Below, piece after piece: positions 8,357-17,669 of a stretch of 64,000 bases of DNA; position 1 is the first letter of the stretch, and the number at the start of each line of letters is the position of its first letter. Source of the stretch: Methanocaldococcus lauensis (lineage in GTDB: Archaea; AGJL01; Methanococci; Methanococcales; Methanocaldococcaceae); the NCBI RefSeq assembly GCF_902827225.1, contig NZ_LR792632.1, forward strand, positions 1,197,030 to 1,261,029. Reading direction: 5' to 3'. The notes beneath the pieces were generated by a model. It saw only the letters and a program-made list of their open reading frames with translations, did not search any database and was not told the DNA's origin. Both the position numbers and the translations under genes were made by a program.

Positions 8357-9724
8357 TTGGAATTTTCAGAGTGGTACTCAGATATATTAGAAAAAGCTGA
8401 AATTTATGATGTTAGATATCCAATAAAAGGATGTGGAATTTATCTACCTTATGGATTTAAAATCAGAAGATATACATTTGAAATAATTAGGAATTTGTTA
8501 GATAAAAGTGGGCATGAAGAGGTTTTATTCCCATTGTTAATTCCAGAAAATCTATTGGCTAAAGAAGGAGAACATATAAAAGGATTTGAGGATGAGGTTT
8601 ATTGGGTAACTCATGGGGGAAAGACCCCATTAGATGTTAAATTAGCTTTAAGACCTACATCTGAAACTGCAATATACTATATGATGAAACTTTGGGTAAA
8701 GGTTCATACTGACTTACCTATAAAAATTTATCAAATTGTCAATACTTTTAGATATGAAACAAAGCACACAAGGCCTTTAATTAGATTGAGAGAAATAATG
8801 ACTTTTAAAGAGGCACATACAGCACATTCTACAAAAGAAGAGGCAGAGAATCAAATTAAAGAAGCAATATCAATTTATAAAAAATTCTTTGACACCTTAG
8901 GAATTCCATACTTAATTTCAAAGAGACCAGAATGGGACAAATTTCCAGGGGCTGAATATACAGTTGCCTTCGATACGATATTCCCAGACGGTAGAGCGAT
9001 GCAAATAGCAACAGTTCATAATTTAGGGCAGAATTTTTCAAGGACTTTTGAAATTATATTTGAAACTCCAACAGGAGATAAGGATTATGCTTATCAAACC
9101 TGCTATGGTATTTCAGATAGAGTTATTGCCTCAATTATAGCAATACACGGAGATGAAAAAGGATTAATTCTGCCCCCAATTGTAGCACCAATACAAATAG
9201 TTATAGTCCCATTAATCTTTAAAGGACAGGAAGATTTAGTTTTAAATAAGGCAAAAGAGATTTATGAAAGATTAAAAGATAAGTATAGAGTTTATATTGA
9301 TGACAGAGATATAAGACCTGGAAGAAAGTTTAATGATTGGGAAATAAAGGGAGTGCCTTTGAGAATTGAAATAGGACCAAAAGATATTGAAAATAAAAAA
9401 ATAACTCTATTTAGAAGAGATACTATGGAGAAGTTTCAAGTAGATGAGTCACAATTAGAAGATGTTATAGAAAAAACTTTAAATAATATTATGGAAAACA
9501 TTAAAAATATAGCTTGGAAAAAATTTGAAGACTTTATAACGGTTATAGATAATTTAGATACTGATAAAATTAAAGAAATACTTTCTCAAAGAAAGGGAAT
9601 AATATTAATCCCATTTAATGAAGAAATTTATAATGAAAAACTTGAAGAAAAGGTGGAAGCAACTATTTTAGGAGAAACTGAATATAAAGGAAATAAGTAT
9701 ATTGCAATAGCTAAAACTTATTAA
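8357..9724 (+). CDS. proS: prolyl-tRNA synthetase (archaeal/eukaryotic type)
   Basis: A class II synthetase of about 455 residues. It charges tRNA-Pro; the methanogen enzyme is also known to activate cysteine. Core motifs are motif 2 [17 protein letters not shown] near 138, the [13 protein letters not shown] segment near 102, motif 3 within [21 protein letters not shown] and the anticodon-binding domain from about residue 270, ending in the IAKTY terminus of the short archaeal form. An ATG at 8345 is in frame, but GGTGAT at 8348 sits only four bases before TTG 8357, and translation from that TTG gives [18 protein letters not shown], the N-terminus I recall for M. jannaschii. I therefore call a TTG start. 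It is monocistronic. Confidence 0.94.
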   Translation: MEFSEWYSDILEKAEIYDVRYPIKGCGIYLPYGFKIRRYTFEIIRNLLDKSGHEEVLFPLLIPENLLAKEGEHIKGFEDEVYWVTHGGKTPLDVKLALRPTSETAIYYMMKLWVKVHTDLPIKIYQIVNTFRYETKHTRPLIRLREIMTFKEAHTAHSTKEEAENQIKEAISIYKKFFDTLGIPYLISKRPEWDKFPGAEYTVAFDTIFPDGRAMQIATVHNLGQNFSRTFEIIFETPTGDKDYAYQTCYGISDRVIASIIAIHGDEKGLILPPIVAPIQIVIVPLIFKGQEDLVLNKAKEIYERLKDKYRVYIDDRDIRPGRKFNDWEIKGVPLRIEIGPKDIENKKITLFRRDTMEKFQVDESQLEDVIEKTLNNIMENIKNIAWKKFEDFITVIDNLDTDKIKEILSQRKGIILIPFNEEIYNEKLEEKVEATILGETEYKGNKYIAIAKTY

Positions 9725-9894
9725 TCTATTTTTACATCTATAAAAAATATTTTATATAAAAATATTTTAACTAATAGGTTTCTTTATAACAATTGTGAAT
9801 TTAATGGAATTTAATATCCATTAATCCTATGTATATCATAAATTATTTAAATCTTAAGATAGGAATACTTAGATTATAAAATTAAGGTGAAAAA

Positions 9895-10569
9895 ATGGAA
9901 GCTCTGAAAGGAACGACTACTGTTGGTTTAATTTGTGACGATGCTGTAATATTGGCAACTGATAAAAGAGCATCTTTAGGTAATTTAGTGGCAGATAAGA
10001 ATGCTAAAAAATTATATAAAATAGATGATTATATTGCAATAACAATTGCTGGTAGCGTTGGAGATGCACAGGCAATAGTTAGAATGTTATCGGCTGAAGC
10101 CAGATTATACAAAATGAGAACAGGCAAATATATTTCTCCATTAGCTTGTGCTACCTTGTTAAGTAATATCTTACACTCAAGCAGATACTTCCCTTTTTTA
10201 ACTCAAATAATTATTGGTGGCTATGACTTGTTACAAGGACCTAAATTATTTTCATTGGATCCATTAGGTGGTATGAATGAAGAAACTAATTTTATTGCCA
10301 CAGGTTCAGGTTCTCCAATAGCTTATGGGGTTTTAGAGGCAGGATACGAGAAAGATATGTCTGTTGAAGATGGATTAAAATTAGCAGTAAAATCCCTTAA
10401 ATCAGCTATGGAGAGAGATACCTATTCAGGTAATGGAATATCATTAGCTGTAATAACGAAAGAGGGAGTAAATATATTGGAAGATGACGAAGTTGAAAAA
10501 ATTTTAACAAACATACAAACAAAATCTAAGAAAAAATCTACAAAAAGAAGTAGAAAGAAAAGTAAATAA
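9895..10569 (+). CDS. psmB: proteasome beta subunit
   Basis: 224 residues. It is the N-terminal threonine protease of the archaeal 20S proteasome. A six-residue propeptide, MEALKG, is followed by the mature [21 protein letters not shown], with Thr7 as the catalytic nucleophile after self-cleavage and Lys/Asp of DKRAS completing the site. [12 protein letters not shown] near 142 and [13 protein letters not shown] near 182 are also family hallmarks. The C-terminal tail is strikingly basic ([13 protein letters not shown]), longer than in many archaeal beta subunits. GGTGAAAA precedes the ATG. The gene is alone, with 170 bases of AT-rich sequence upstream and about 285 downstream in which I see no gene. 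Confidence 0.96.
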   Translation: MEALKGTTTVGLICDDAVILATDKRASLGNLVADKNAKKLYKIDDYIAITIAGSVGDAQAIVRMLSAEARLYKMRTGKYISPLACATLLSNILHSSRYFPFLTQIIIGGYDLLQGPKLFSLDPLGGMNEETNFIATGSGSPIAYGVLEAGYEKDMSVEDGLKLAVKSLKSAMERDTYSGNGISLAVITKEGVNILEDDEVEKILTNIQTKSKKKSTKRSRKKSK

Positions 10570-10854
10570 GAGAGATTAAATAAATAAAAATTAAAAAAAT
10601 ACTCAAAAATTAAATTTTAAATTAAACTATTTTTATATATTCAAATTTTTAAATTTTTTGTAATATTTATGAAAATTAAATTTCTTTAAAATTTTTATTG
10701 TATGGCTTTAAAACAAATATTTTGTTAAAATAAGAATTAAAATAAGAATTTTTAACTCTTACTGGTTTAATCCTTTAACTTATATCATTTTTTGTTATTG
10801 ATCTGTCGTCGTTATTAAATTTAAAAATTTTAAAATTTTAGGAGGAGGATTATT

Positions 10855-12759
10855 TTGCCAGCAGAGGAAATTTTAGAAAATATAAAGAAAGAAATAATAA
10901 AAAAATCTCCAAAAGAGGCAAAAATAGTCGATGTTCAATTTGAAGGTCCTGAAGTAGTTGTTTATGTAAAAAATCCAGAAATCTTTACGAATGAAATTAT
11001 AAAAAATCTCGCTAAGGATTTAAGAAAAAGAATTTCTATTAGACCAGATCCTTCTGTTTTAGTGGAGCCAGAAATTGCTAAAAAGAAAATATTAGAGATA
11101 GTGCCTGAAGAGGCAGAAATAACAAACTTTGTTTTTGATGCAAATACTGGGGAGGTTATAATAGAATCAAAAAAACCTGGATTAGTTATAGGTAAAGAAG
11201 GAAAAACATTAGAAATGATTAAAAAAGCAATAAGATGGGCTCCTAAACCCGTAAGAACTCCACCAATACAATCTGAAACAATTAAAGCGATTAGAGCAAC
11301 TTTATATAGAGAAAGGGATGAAATTAAAGGAATTTTAAGAAGAATTGGAAGAAGGATACATAGAGATGTCATTGTTAGAGGAGACTACTGGATAAGAGTT
11401 TCTTTTTTAGGAGGTGCAAGGGAAGTTGGAAGATCTTGCCTGTATGTTCAAACACCAGATACGAGAGTATTAATTGATTGTGGAATTAATGTTGCGTGCG
11501 AAGATAAAGCATTTCCTTATTTTGATGCTCCAGAATTTTCAATTGAAGATTTAGACGCTGTTATAGTTACTCATGCCCATTTAGACCATTGTGGCTTTGT
11601 TCCAGGATTATTTAGATATGGTTATGACGGTCCTGTATATTGTACAAGGCCCACAAGAGATTTAATGACTTTATTACAAAAAGATTATTTAGAAATAGCT
11701 AAAAAAGAAGGAAAAGAAGTTCCATATACATCTAAGGACATAAAAACATGCGTTAAGCATACGATTCCTATTGATTATGGTGTTACAACTGATATCAGCC
11801 CTACAATAAAACTAACTTTACATAATGCAGGGCATGTTTTAGGTTCAGCCATAGCTCATTTGCATTTTGGGGAAGGATTGTATAATTTAGCATATACTGG
11901 AGATATTAAGTTTGAGACTTCAAGATTATTAGAGCCAGCAGTTTGTCAATTTCCAAGATTAGAGACATTAATTATAGAATCTACTTATGGGGCATATGAT
12001 GATGTTCTTCCAGAGAGGGAAGTTGCTGAAAGAGAGTTGTTAAAAGTTGTTAGTGAAGTAACAGATAGAGGAGGAAAGGTTTTAATTCCTGTTTTTGGTG
12101 TAGGGAGAGCTCAGGAATTGATGTTAGTTTTAGAGGAAGGATACAATCAAGGGATATTCAATGCTCCTGTATACTTAGATGGAATGATTTGGGAGGCAAC
12201 TGCTATACATACAGCATATCCTGAATATTTATCAAAAGAGATGAGACAAAAAATATTCCACGAGGGGGATAACCCATTCTTATCAGAAGTTTTTAAAAAA
12301 GTAGGAAGTACTAATGAAAGAAGGAGAGTTATTGATAGCGACGAACCTTGTATAATATTAGCCACTTCTGGGATGCTAACAGGAGGACCAAGTGTTGAAT
12401 ATCTAAAAAACTTAGCTCCTGACGAGAAAAATGCAATAATATTTGTAGGTTATCAAGCTGAGGGAACTTTAGGTAGAAAGGTTCAGAGAGGTTGGAAGGA
12501 AATTCCGATAGTTACAAGAAATGGAAAAACAAAATCAATTCCAATAAATTTACAAGTTTATACTATCGAAGGATTTTCTGGTCATTGTGATAGGAAGCAG
12601 TTAATTAAATACATTAGAAAAGTAAAACCATCTCCAGAAAAGGTTATTATGGTTCATGGAGAAGAAAGTAAGTGTTTAGACTTTGCAGATACTGTGAGAA
12701 GATTATTTAAAAAACAAACCTATGTTCCAATGAATTTAGATGTAATAAGGGTTAAATAA
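10855..12759 (+). CDS. aCPSF1, KH-domain beta-CASP ribonuclease (archaeal CPSF73-like termination factor)
   Basis: 634 residues starting at TTG, with a strong AGGAGG site upstream. The N-terminal 150 or so residues carry KH-type RNA-binding modules (GLVIGKEGKTLEMIKKAI near 109). A metallo-beta-lactamase domain follows (VTHAHLDHCGFVPG near 240, LHNAGHVLGSA near 325), then a beta-CASP domain (FSGHCDR and VIMVHGEES near the end). The family cleaves RNA 3' ends and is the archaeal transcription termination factor, acting at U-rich sites. It is monocistronic; a copy of the hairpin element at 12766 begins six bases after its stop and may serve as its own 3' end signal. A second, shorter beta-CASP protein is encoded at 30590. 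Confidence 0.95.
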   Translation: MPAEEILENIKKEIIKKSPKEAKIVDVQFEGPEVVVYVKNPEIFTNEIIKNLAKDLRKRISIRPDPSVLVEPEIAKKKILEIVPEEAEITNFVFDANTGEVIIESKKPGLVIGKEGKTLEMIKKAIRWAPKPVRTPPIQSETIKAIRATLYRERDEIKGILRRIGRRIHRDVIVRGDYWIRVSFLGGAREVGRSCLYVQTPDTRVLIDCGINVACEDKAFPYFDAPEFSIEDLDAVIVTHAHLDHCGFVPGLFRYGYDGPVYCTRPTRDLMTLLQKDYLEIAKKEGKEVPYTSKDIKTCVKHTIPIDYGVTTDISPTIKLTLHNAGHVLGSAIAHLHFGEGLYNLAYTGDIKFETSRLLEPAVCQFPRLETLIIESTYGAYDDVLPEREVAERELLKVVSEVTDRGGKVLIPVFGVGRAQELMLVLEEGYNQGIFNAPVYLDGMIWEATAIHTAYPEYLSKEMRQKIFHEGDNPFLSEVFKKVGSTNERRRVIDSDEPCIILATSGMLTGGPSVEYLKNLAPDEKNAIIFVGYQAEGTLGRKVQRGWKEIPIVTRNGKTKSIPINLQVYTIEGFSGHCDRKQLIKYIRKVKPSPEKVIMVHGEESKCLDFADTVRRLFKKQTYVPMNLDVIRVK

Positions 12760-12765
12760 CCATAG

Positions 12766-12831
12766 CCATAGGGCTCCGCCCTATTGGGATACCCGGGATG
12801 CATTGCCTCGCAATGCTCGGCAATGCCTCTT
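12766..12831 (-). repeat. hairpin element copy a (CRISPR-like head missing)
   Basis: These 66 bases are identical, in reverse orientation, to 13474-13539 inside the CRISPR array. They contain the two hairpins of the element: CCATAGGGC/GCCCTATTGG, closed by TCC, and GCATTGCC/GGCAATGC. The part of the element that resembles a CRISPR repeat is absent; the homology stops at CCTCTT, after which the sequence is TTTCATAAT. The copy lies directly behind the aCPSF1 stop codon, and on the plus strand the second hairpin is followed by CTCTTTTT. It forms an inverted pair with the array copy, bracketing the CRISPR leader and first repeats. Confidence 0.85.
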
Positions 12832-12839
12832 TTTCATAA

Positions 12840-13210
12840 TATCTTTTCTCTCGCTAAAAATTGTTATTTTTTAATTTAGAGGATTTTAATTTAATATTTT
12901 TAAATTTTAGGGGATTTTATCCACTTTCGGAGGATCTTCTATTTTGATTAATTTGAATAATTAAGTTTATTAAATTATTGGGATTTTTTTGATATTTTAG
13001 TAGTTTATTTTTATCTCTAATTTTCCCCGATGAATAAATTGATATAAAAAATTTTAAGAATTTTTAGGGAAATAAATAAAAATAGAAAAGTTTATATATA
13101 AGTTCGGAGGTATATAAATAACAAGGGTTACTGACCCTCCAAACTATAACCCCCCAACAAAGAAGCATAATAAAGTAATTTTAGTCCTTAATCTCAAAAA
13201 ATTATGCCCT
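12840..13210 (+). promoter_or_regulatory. CRISPR leader region with TATA box
   Basis: About 370 bases of AT-rich, gene-free DNA ahead of the first repeat, as expected for the long leader of Methanocaldococcus arrays. A strong TATA box, TTTATATATA, is at 13091-13100; a transcript would begin near 13125, about 85 bases before repeat 1. The segment at about 13126-13160 is richer in C (ACTGACCCTCCAAAC, ACCCCCC) and unlike the rest. The repeats end in GATGGAAA, which fixes the direction of transcription as plus and supports this side being the leader. No open reading frame of note is present. Confidence 0.65.
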
Positions 13211-13570
13211 GTCTAAAATCAGACCCCTAAGGGGATGGAAAATTGCAGCAATGAGCTCCTTTTCAGATAATATTGATTCGTCTAAGTCTAAAATCAGACC
13301 CCTAAGGGGATGGAAATAAACCACAACCTAAGCAAACCAAACTAAACTTCTTAGATGGTCTAAAATCAGACCCCTAAGGGGATGGAAATAACTTTCCATA
13401 AAAATCATTTCCTCTTTACTACCCGTTTTAACTGTTTAAAATCAGACCCCAAAGGGAAAAATGATTTTAATTTAAGAGGCATTGCCGAGCATTGCGAGGC
13501 AATGCATCCCGGGTATCCCAATAGGGCGGAGCCCTATGGGTGTAAAATCAGACCCCTAAGGGGATGGAAA
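13211..13570 (+). CRISPR. short CRISPR array: three perfect, one near-perfect and one broken repeat
   Basis: Perfect 31-base repeats lie at 13211-13241, 13286-13316 and 13358-13388. Each begins GTCTAAAATCAGAC, continues CCCCTAAGGGG and ends ATGGAAA. Spacers are 44 bases (13242-13285), 41 (13317-13357) and 45 (13389-13433). At 13434 a fourth repeat starts but keeps only about 22 of the first 23 or so bases before turning into the hairpin element. A fifth repeat, differing by C to G at position 3, occupies 13540-13570 and ends the array. Two palindromes, GTCT/AGAC and CCCC/GGGG, lie inside each repeat. The 3' GATGGAAA matches the usual crRNA 5' handle of type I or III systems. No cas gene is in the window. 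Confidence 0.9.
13434..13540 (+). repeat. hairpin element copy b, within the CRISPR array
   Basis: A 107-base element. Its head (13434-13456) is a CRISPR-repeat look-alike, GTTTAAAATCAGACCCC then AAAGGG. An AT-rich link (13457-13473) joins this to the body, with hairpin GCATTGCC/GGCAATGC (13479-13505) and a second stem, CCCAATAGGGC/GCCCTATGGG (13517-13540). It runs directly into the last CRISPR repeat, sharing its first G. It is nearly identical to the unit at 44379-44486 (about seven differences), and its body is identical to 12766-12831. No open reading frame and no obvious target duplication are present. Confidence 0.85.
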
Positions 13571-13635
13571 TTTTTATATATTCTTTTATGTATGTTTTTC
13601 TTTCTTCAACATTTATTTTTTATTGTTTTCATTTT

Positions 13636-14583
13636 TCACACTAATAGTAATCCAAATATTATAAAAATATCCAAAATTAGGGTAATTATAGCATTGATCA
13701 TAACTATTTTAGTTCCTAACTTGGCTCCAAACAATGAAACATGTAGTGGCAAAGAGTGTTTTACATATCTTGTGGAGAATGTTAATACATTTCCAATAAT
13801 TAATCCAATTAGAACTTCTTTTGAACTTAAAATATTTTCATTTAAAAAACTTCCAGCCATAACTATTGCGGCTTGAACATTTAAGACTTCAGTTAATGCT
13901 AATATTCCAACATTCGGATTTAAATTTAACACACTTATTATTGGCTGAATTAATTTTTCAATATAGTTAAAGAAACCAACTTTGTATAGATATAAAACCA
14001 AAGTCATCATAAAAAACATTGTTGGTATAAATCTCTTAGAGAATTTTAATGTTTTTATCAGTGATTTTTTAAAATTCTCTTTTTTATTTAGTTTATTTAT
14101 TTTTGGAGGTTCATAAAAATCATTTTTTGATATTGAAAAGAGATACAAAAATCCAATTATTGTTTTTATAAATGCCACTCCTAATCTAATTAAAATAAAC
14201 AATACTCCAGTCCAACCTAATATTGGAATAACTACGGGAATAAAAAAAGTAAATATATGTGATAAAACTGACGGAAATGAGTTAGCTAAAGAGGTTCCTA
14301 TAAGCTCTTTTTCATTTATTTTATTCTCTTTTAAACCTTCTGCTAAGATAGAATAGCCAACTGTAGGACTAAAAAAACACGCCAATATTGAGGAGATTGA
14401 GAGAGGATTTATTTTTAGCCTCTTTAAAAATGGAAATAAATAGTCACTTAGCTTTTTCATTGTTCCAATATTCATAATATAATTTACAATAAACATCGTT
14501 AATAATACGATAATAGATATTTTTATTGTATAAAATAGAGAGGTTTCAATGCACTCAAATAACAGTGTGAAATTGAAATACAT
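13636..14583 (-). CDS. Gate-domain (nucleoside-recognition-like) membrane protein
   Basis: About 315 residues and very hydrophobic, with eight or so membrane helices arranged as two homologous halves. The first half contains ISSILACFFSPTVGYSILAEG near 65 and the second TEVLNVQAAIVMAGSFLNEN near 235, the two Gate motifs of the nucleoside recognition/SpmA-like family that has several M. jannaschii members. The transported substrate is unknown. A GTG three codons earlier is part of the GGTGG ribosome site, so the ATG at 14583 is taken as the start. It ends 65 bases from the CRISPR array on the opposite strand and has no operon partner. Confidence 0.75.
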   Translation of the reverse strand: MYFNFTLLFECIETSLFYTIKISIIVLLTMFIVNYIMNIGTMKKLSDYLFPFLKRLKINPLSISSILACFFSPTVGYSILAEGLKENKINEKELIGTSLANSFPSVLSHIFTFFIPVVIPILGWTGVLFILIRLGVAFIKTIIGFLYLFSISKNDFYEPPKINKLNKKENFKKSLIKTLKFSKRFIPTMFFMMTLVLYLYKVGFFNYIEKLIQPIISVLNLNPNVGILALTEVLNVQAAIVMAGSFLNENILSSKEVLIGLIIGNVLTFSTRYVKHSLPLHVSLFGAKLGTKIVMINAIITLILDIFIIFGLLLV

Positions 14584-14799
14584 AATAACCACCGTAATAT
14601 TTAGATAAACTTAAATTATCCATTTTCACTTGTTTATTATTATTTATTAAACTTACTATTAAATTTATTATTCTCGCTTAAAAAATTTATTTAGTATCTA
14701 AAATAGTAAATGTAGCCGTTTGAAACTGTTTAATTTTTCATAGACAAATATAGACATTAATAGATTTTCATTATCTAAAGATTTAGATATAAGTATGTA

Positions 14800-15045
14800 T
14801 AAGAAATAGAGATTATACTTGACTCAGATGCGGGAGTGAAATGAAGTCCCTAATAGTTATTATCAAATTTAACCAGTGGGAAGATAATAAAAACCTCAAC
14901 ATGAGCGGAGATCAATGATATACTCTCAATGAATCCAGAGGGACATAGAGTTAATGACTTCCAAGTCCAATATGGCATATTGTGGAGTGTTACAGAAATT
15001 AAGAAAATGTTTCGAACCCTACAACAGTCTCTAAGAATTATTTTT
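14800..15045. other. GC-raised, non-coding island of unknown nature
   Basis: Between the Gate-domain gene and cdhA lie 660 bases without a gene. Most is over 75 percent A+T, but 14820-15035 is visibly richer in G+C and contains short hairpins: CAATATGGCATATTG at 14968-14982, CTCAACATGAG near 14896 and GGGA/TCCC near 14834. No frame stays open for more than about 35 codons. The 3' part (CCAGTGGGAAG followed by AAAACCTC) faintly resembles the TnpB relic at 40050-40095. It could be a non-coding RNA or the decayed end of a transposon; I cannot decide. Confidence 0.4.
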
Positions 15046-15252
15046 TTAAATTATTTTTAATTATATACTTAAATATATAAATTAATATTACGAAATTTGT
15101 AAAATTTTATTATTTAAATTGCGAATATGCGTAATTAATTTATTTAATTTTTCAAAAAACAGTTGAGTAATACTTTATAAAAATTTTTCATAACAAGGTA
15201 TTTATATGAAACGTATAAAATTAAATACCAACAAAATTGTTAATGATTAATA

Positions 15253-17601
15253 ATGATAAATTTGAGTATGAGTTATGGTGATATTGTGAGATTTGAAGGG
15301 GATATAAAATCAATGACATCCCAATTATTAAAGTTAAAAAATGTTAAAATCTCTGGAACTATAAAATTTGGGGAAAATATTGAGGAAGATGATGATTGGG
15401 AGCCAATGGGACCTACACCAATGCCAAAAATTCCTACATTAAGACATTGGGATTTTAAATTATTGGAGAGATATCCTCCATTCTATATGCCAATTTGTGA
15501 CTTATGTTGTCTCTGTACCTTTGGAAAGTGTGATTTAAGTAAAGGAAAAAAGGGAGCTTGTGGTTTAAATATAAAGGCTCAGCAGGGAAGGATCGTTTTA
15601 ATAGCTTGTTGTATTGGAGCAGCGTGTCATACTGGACATAGTAGGCATTTAGTTCATCATCTAATTGAAACATTAGGAAGAGATTATCCAATAAACTTAG
15701 GTAATGAAATAGAAGTTGAGGCCCCAATAGCAAGAACAGTAACTGGGATCAAACCAAAGACCTTAGGAGATTTAGAAAAAATTTTAGATTATTGTGAAGA
15801 GCAAATAACTCATCTCTTATCAGCAGCACATACTGGACAGGAAGGAGATTATTTAGATTTTGAGAGTAAAGCATTACATGCAGGAATGATTGATGACTTA
15901 GCAAGAGAGGCAGGAGATATTGCTCAAATAGTAGCATACAACATGCCAAAAGGAGATGGAGATGCTCCTTTAGTTGAGTTAGGTTTTGGATGTATTGATA
16001 AAAGTAAGCCAGTGATTTTGTGTATTGGACATAATGTAGTCCCTGGAAGTTACATATTGGAATATTTGGAAGAGAATAATTTAGAGGATGAAATAGAAGT
16101 TTGTGGAATTTGTTGTACAGCCATAGATATAACAAGAGTTTCTGAAAAGCCAAAAATTGTTGGACCATTATCAAGGCAATTAATGTTTGTAAGATGTGGT
16201 GTTGCAGATGTTGTTGTAATAGATGAACAGTGTATTAGAACAGATATATTAGAGGAGGTTTTAAAAACTGGAGCTGTGTTGATAGCAACAAACGAAAAAA
16301 TGTGCTTAGGTTTAGAGGATATATCCCATTTAAGCGAAGATGAAATTATTAGTTATCTGATAAGAAATAGGGCTGGTTTAATATTGGATGAAGAAAAAGT
16401 TGGTAAAGTGGCAGTTGAAGTAGCTAAAATTGTTGCTAAAGAAAGAAAAGATAGGAAATCATTGCCAGACTTAAATGAAGTTATAGAGTTGGCAAAACAA
16501 TGCACTGAGTGTGGTTGGTGTAATAGAAACTGTCCCAATGCATTTAAAGTTAAAGAATCTATGATTTTAGCAAAACAAGGAAATTTTGAAGGATTCATTG
16601 ATTTATATAAAAAATGTTATGGCTGTGGTAGATGTGAAACTATCTGTCAAAGAAACTTACCAATAGTTAGTATGACTACAAAGGTTGGAGAGGCTTATTA
16701 CAAAGATTTAAAATTCAAAATAAGGGCTGGTAGAGGACCAATTAAAGATGTAGAAATTAGAAGTGTTGGAGCTCCAATTGTATTTGGAGATATTCCTGGA
16801 GTTGTAGCATTTGTTGGTTGTTCAAATCATCCAAATGGAGAGGAGGAAGTTGCTTTAATGGCTAAGGAATTCTTGGAGAGAAAGTATATAGTTGTAGCAA
16901 CAGGATGTGCGGCAATGGCTATAGGAATGTGGAAAGATAAGGATGGAAAGACATTATATGAAAAATATCCAGGAGAGTTTAGGGCTGGAGGATTAGTAAA
17001 TTGTGGTTCCTGTCTATCAAACTGTCACATTACTGGAGCGGCTATAAAAATAGCCAACATATTTGCTAAGGTTCCATTAAGAGGAAACTATGCTGAGATT
17101 GCCGACTATATATTAAACAAGGTTGGAGCTGTTGGAGTAGCTTGGGGTGCTATGAGTCAAAAGGCTGCGGCAATAGCTACTGGAGTTAATAGATGGGGAA
17201 TTCCTGTAATTGTAGGACCACATGGGGCTAAATATAGGAGGCTGTATCTAAGCAATGGAGAGAAGTTTAAAGTTAAAGATAAAACCACTGGAGAAATCAT
17301 GGAAATAGATCCAGTTCCAGAGCATTTAATTGTAACTGCTGAAAATTACAAAGAATGTATCTGTATGATTCCAAAGTTGTGTATGAGACCTAATGATACT
17401 CCAAAAGGTAGGGCTAATAAGATTTATCATTATGTAGATCTCTACGAGAAATACTTTGGAAGAATGCCTCCTGACTTAGAGAAATTTGTCAGAACTGAAA
17501 AAGACATTCCATTTATGATGAAAGACAAAATAATGAATTATTTAGAAGAAAAAGGATGGAAACCATTTGAGAAATATCCTAAAAATCCAACAATACTTTA
17601 A
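15253..17601 (+). CDS. cdhA: CO dehydrogenase/acetyl-CoA synthase alpha subunit
   Basis: 782 residues, full length for the archaeal CODH catalytic subunit. It reduces CO2 to CO at a Ni-Fe C-cluster and hands the CO to the acetyl-CoA synthase beta subunit. Cysteine motifs for B/D clusters occur near residues 82-100 ([12 protein letters not shown] and CGLNI). C-cluster ligands are spread over HTGHSRH, CGIC, CGCAA-like and CGSCLSNCH segments. Two 4Fe-4S ferredoxin motifs near 415-470 ([23 protein letters not shown]) are specific to the archaeal alpha subunit. A second ATG five codons in is possible. It heads the operon cdhA-cdhB-ferredoxin-cdhC; upstream, TATA-like CTTTATAAAA lies near 15174. 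Confidence 0.95.
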   Translation: MINLSMSYGDIVRFEGDIKSMTSQLLKLKNVKISGTIKFGENIEEDDDWEPMGPTPMPKIPTLRHWDFKLLERYPPFYMPICDLCCLCTFGKCDLSKGKKGACGLNIKAQQGRIVLIACCIGAACHTGHSRHLVHHLIETLGRDYPINLGNEIEVEAPIARTVTGIKPKTLGDLEKILDYCEEQITHLLSAAHTGQEGDYLDFESKALHAGMIDDLAREAGDIAQIVAYNMPKGDGDAPLVELGFGCIDKSKPVILCIGHNVVPGSYILEYLEENNLEDEIEVCGICCTAIDITRVSEKPKIVGPLSRQLMFVRCGVADVVVIDEQCIRTDILEEVLKTGAVLIATNEKMCLGLEDISHLSEDEIISYLIRNRAGLILDEEKVGKVAVEVAKIVAKERKDRKSLPDLNEVIELAKQCTECGWCNRNCPNAFKVKESMILAKQGNFEGFIDLYKKCYGCGRCETICQRNLPIVSMTTKVGEAYYKDLKFKIRAGRGPIKDVEIRSVGAPIVFGDIPGVVAFVGCSNHPNGEEEVALMAKEFLERKYIVVATGCAAMAIGMWKDKDGKTLYEKYPGEFRAGGLVNCGSCLSNCHITGAAIKIANIFAKVPLRGNYAEIADYILNKVGAVGVAWGAMSQKAAAIATGVNRWGIPVIVGPHGAKYRRLYLSNGEKFKVKDKTTGEIMEIDPVPEHLIVTAENYKECICMIPKLCMRPNDTPKGRANKIYHYVDLYEKYFGRMPPDLEKFVRTEKDIPFMMKDKIMNYLEEKGWKPFEKYPKNPTIL

Positions 17602-17669
17602 ATTTTTTAATAATTTTTAATAAAAATATAATAAAATAATAAAAATAAATTTTTTCTATTGGTGAGATA

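Noticed and set aside
10570-10854. 285-base gap between psmB and aCPSF1
   Set aside because: Very AT-rich; only a generic TATA-like TTATATCA near 10780 and the strong AGGAGG at the gene start. No RNA or small gene supported.
10962-11372. A minus-strand hydrophobic frame antisense to aCPSF1, like others antisense to aroB', cdhA, purB and ahcY
   Set aside because: These mirror the codon pattern of the real genes and have no ribosome site or family match.
13382-13876. A plus-strand frame of 164 codons
   Set aside because: It starts inside a CRISPR repeat, runs through the hairpin element and continues antisense to the Gate-domain gene; its composition is that of a shadow frame.
14995-15030. 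TTTCGAACCC, resembling a tRNA T-loop
   Set aside because: Neither strand gives a paired T-stem or an acceptor stem; not a tRNA.
14800-15045. RNase P RNA as an explanation of the GC-raised island
   Set aside because: The conserved blocks and the very high G+C expected of a hyperthermophile RNase P RNA are not visible.
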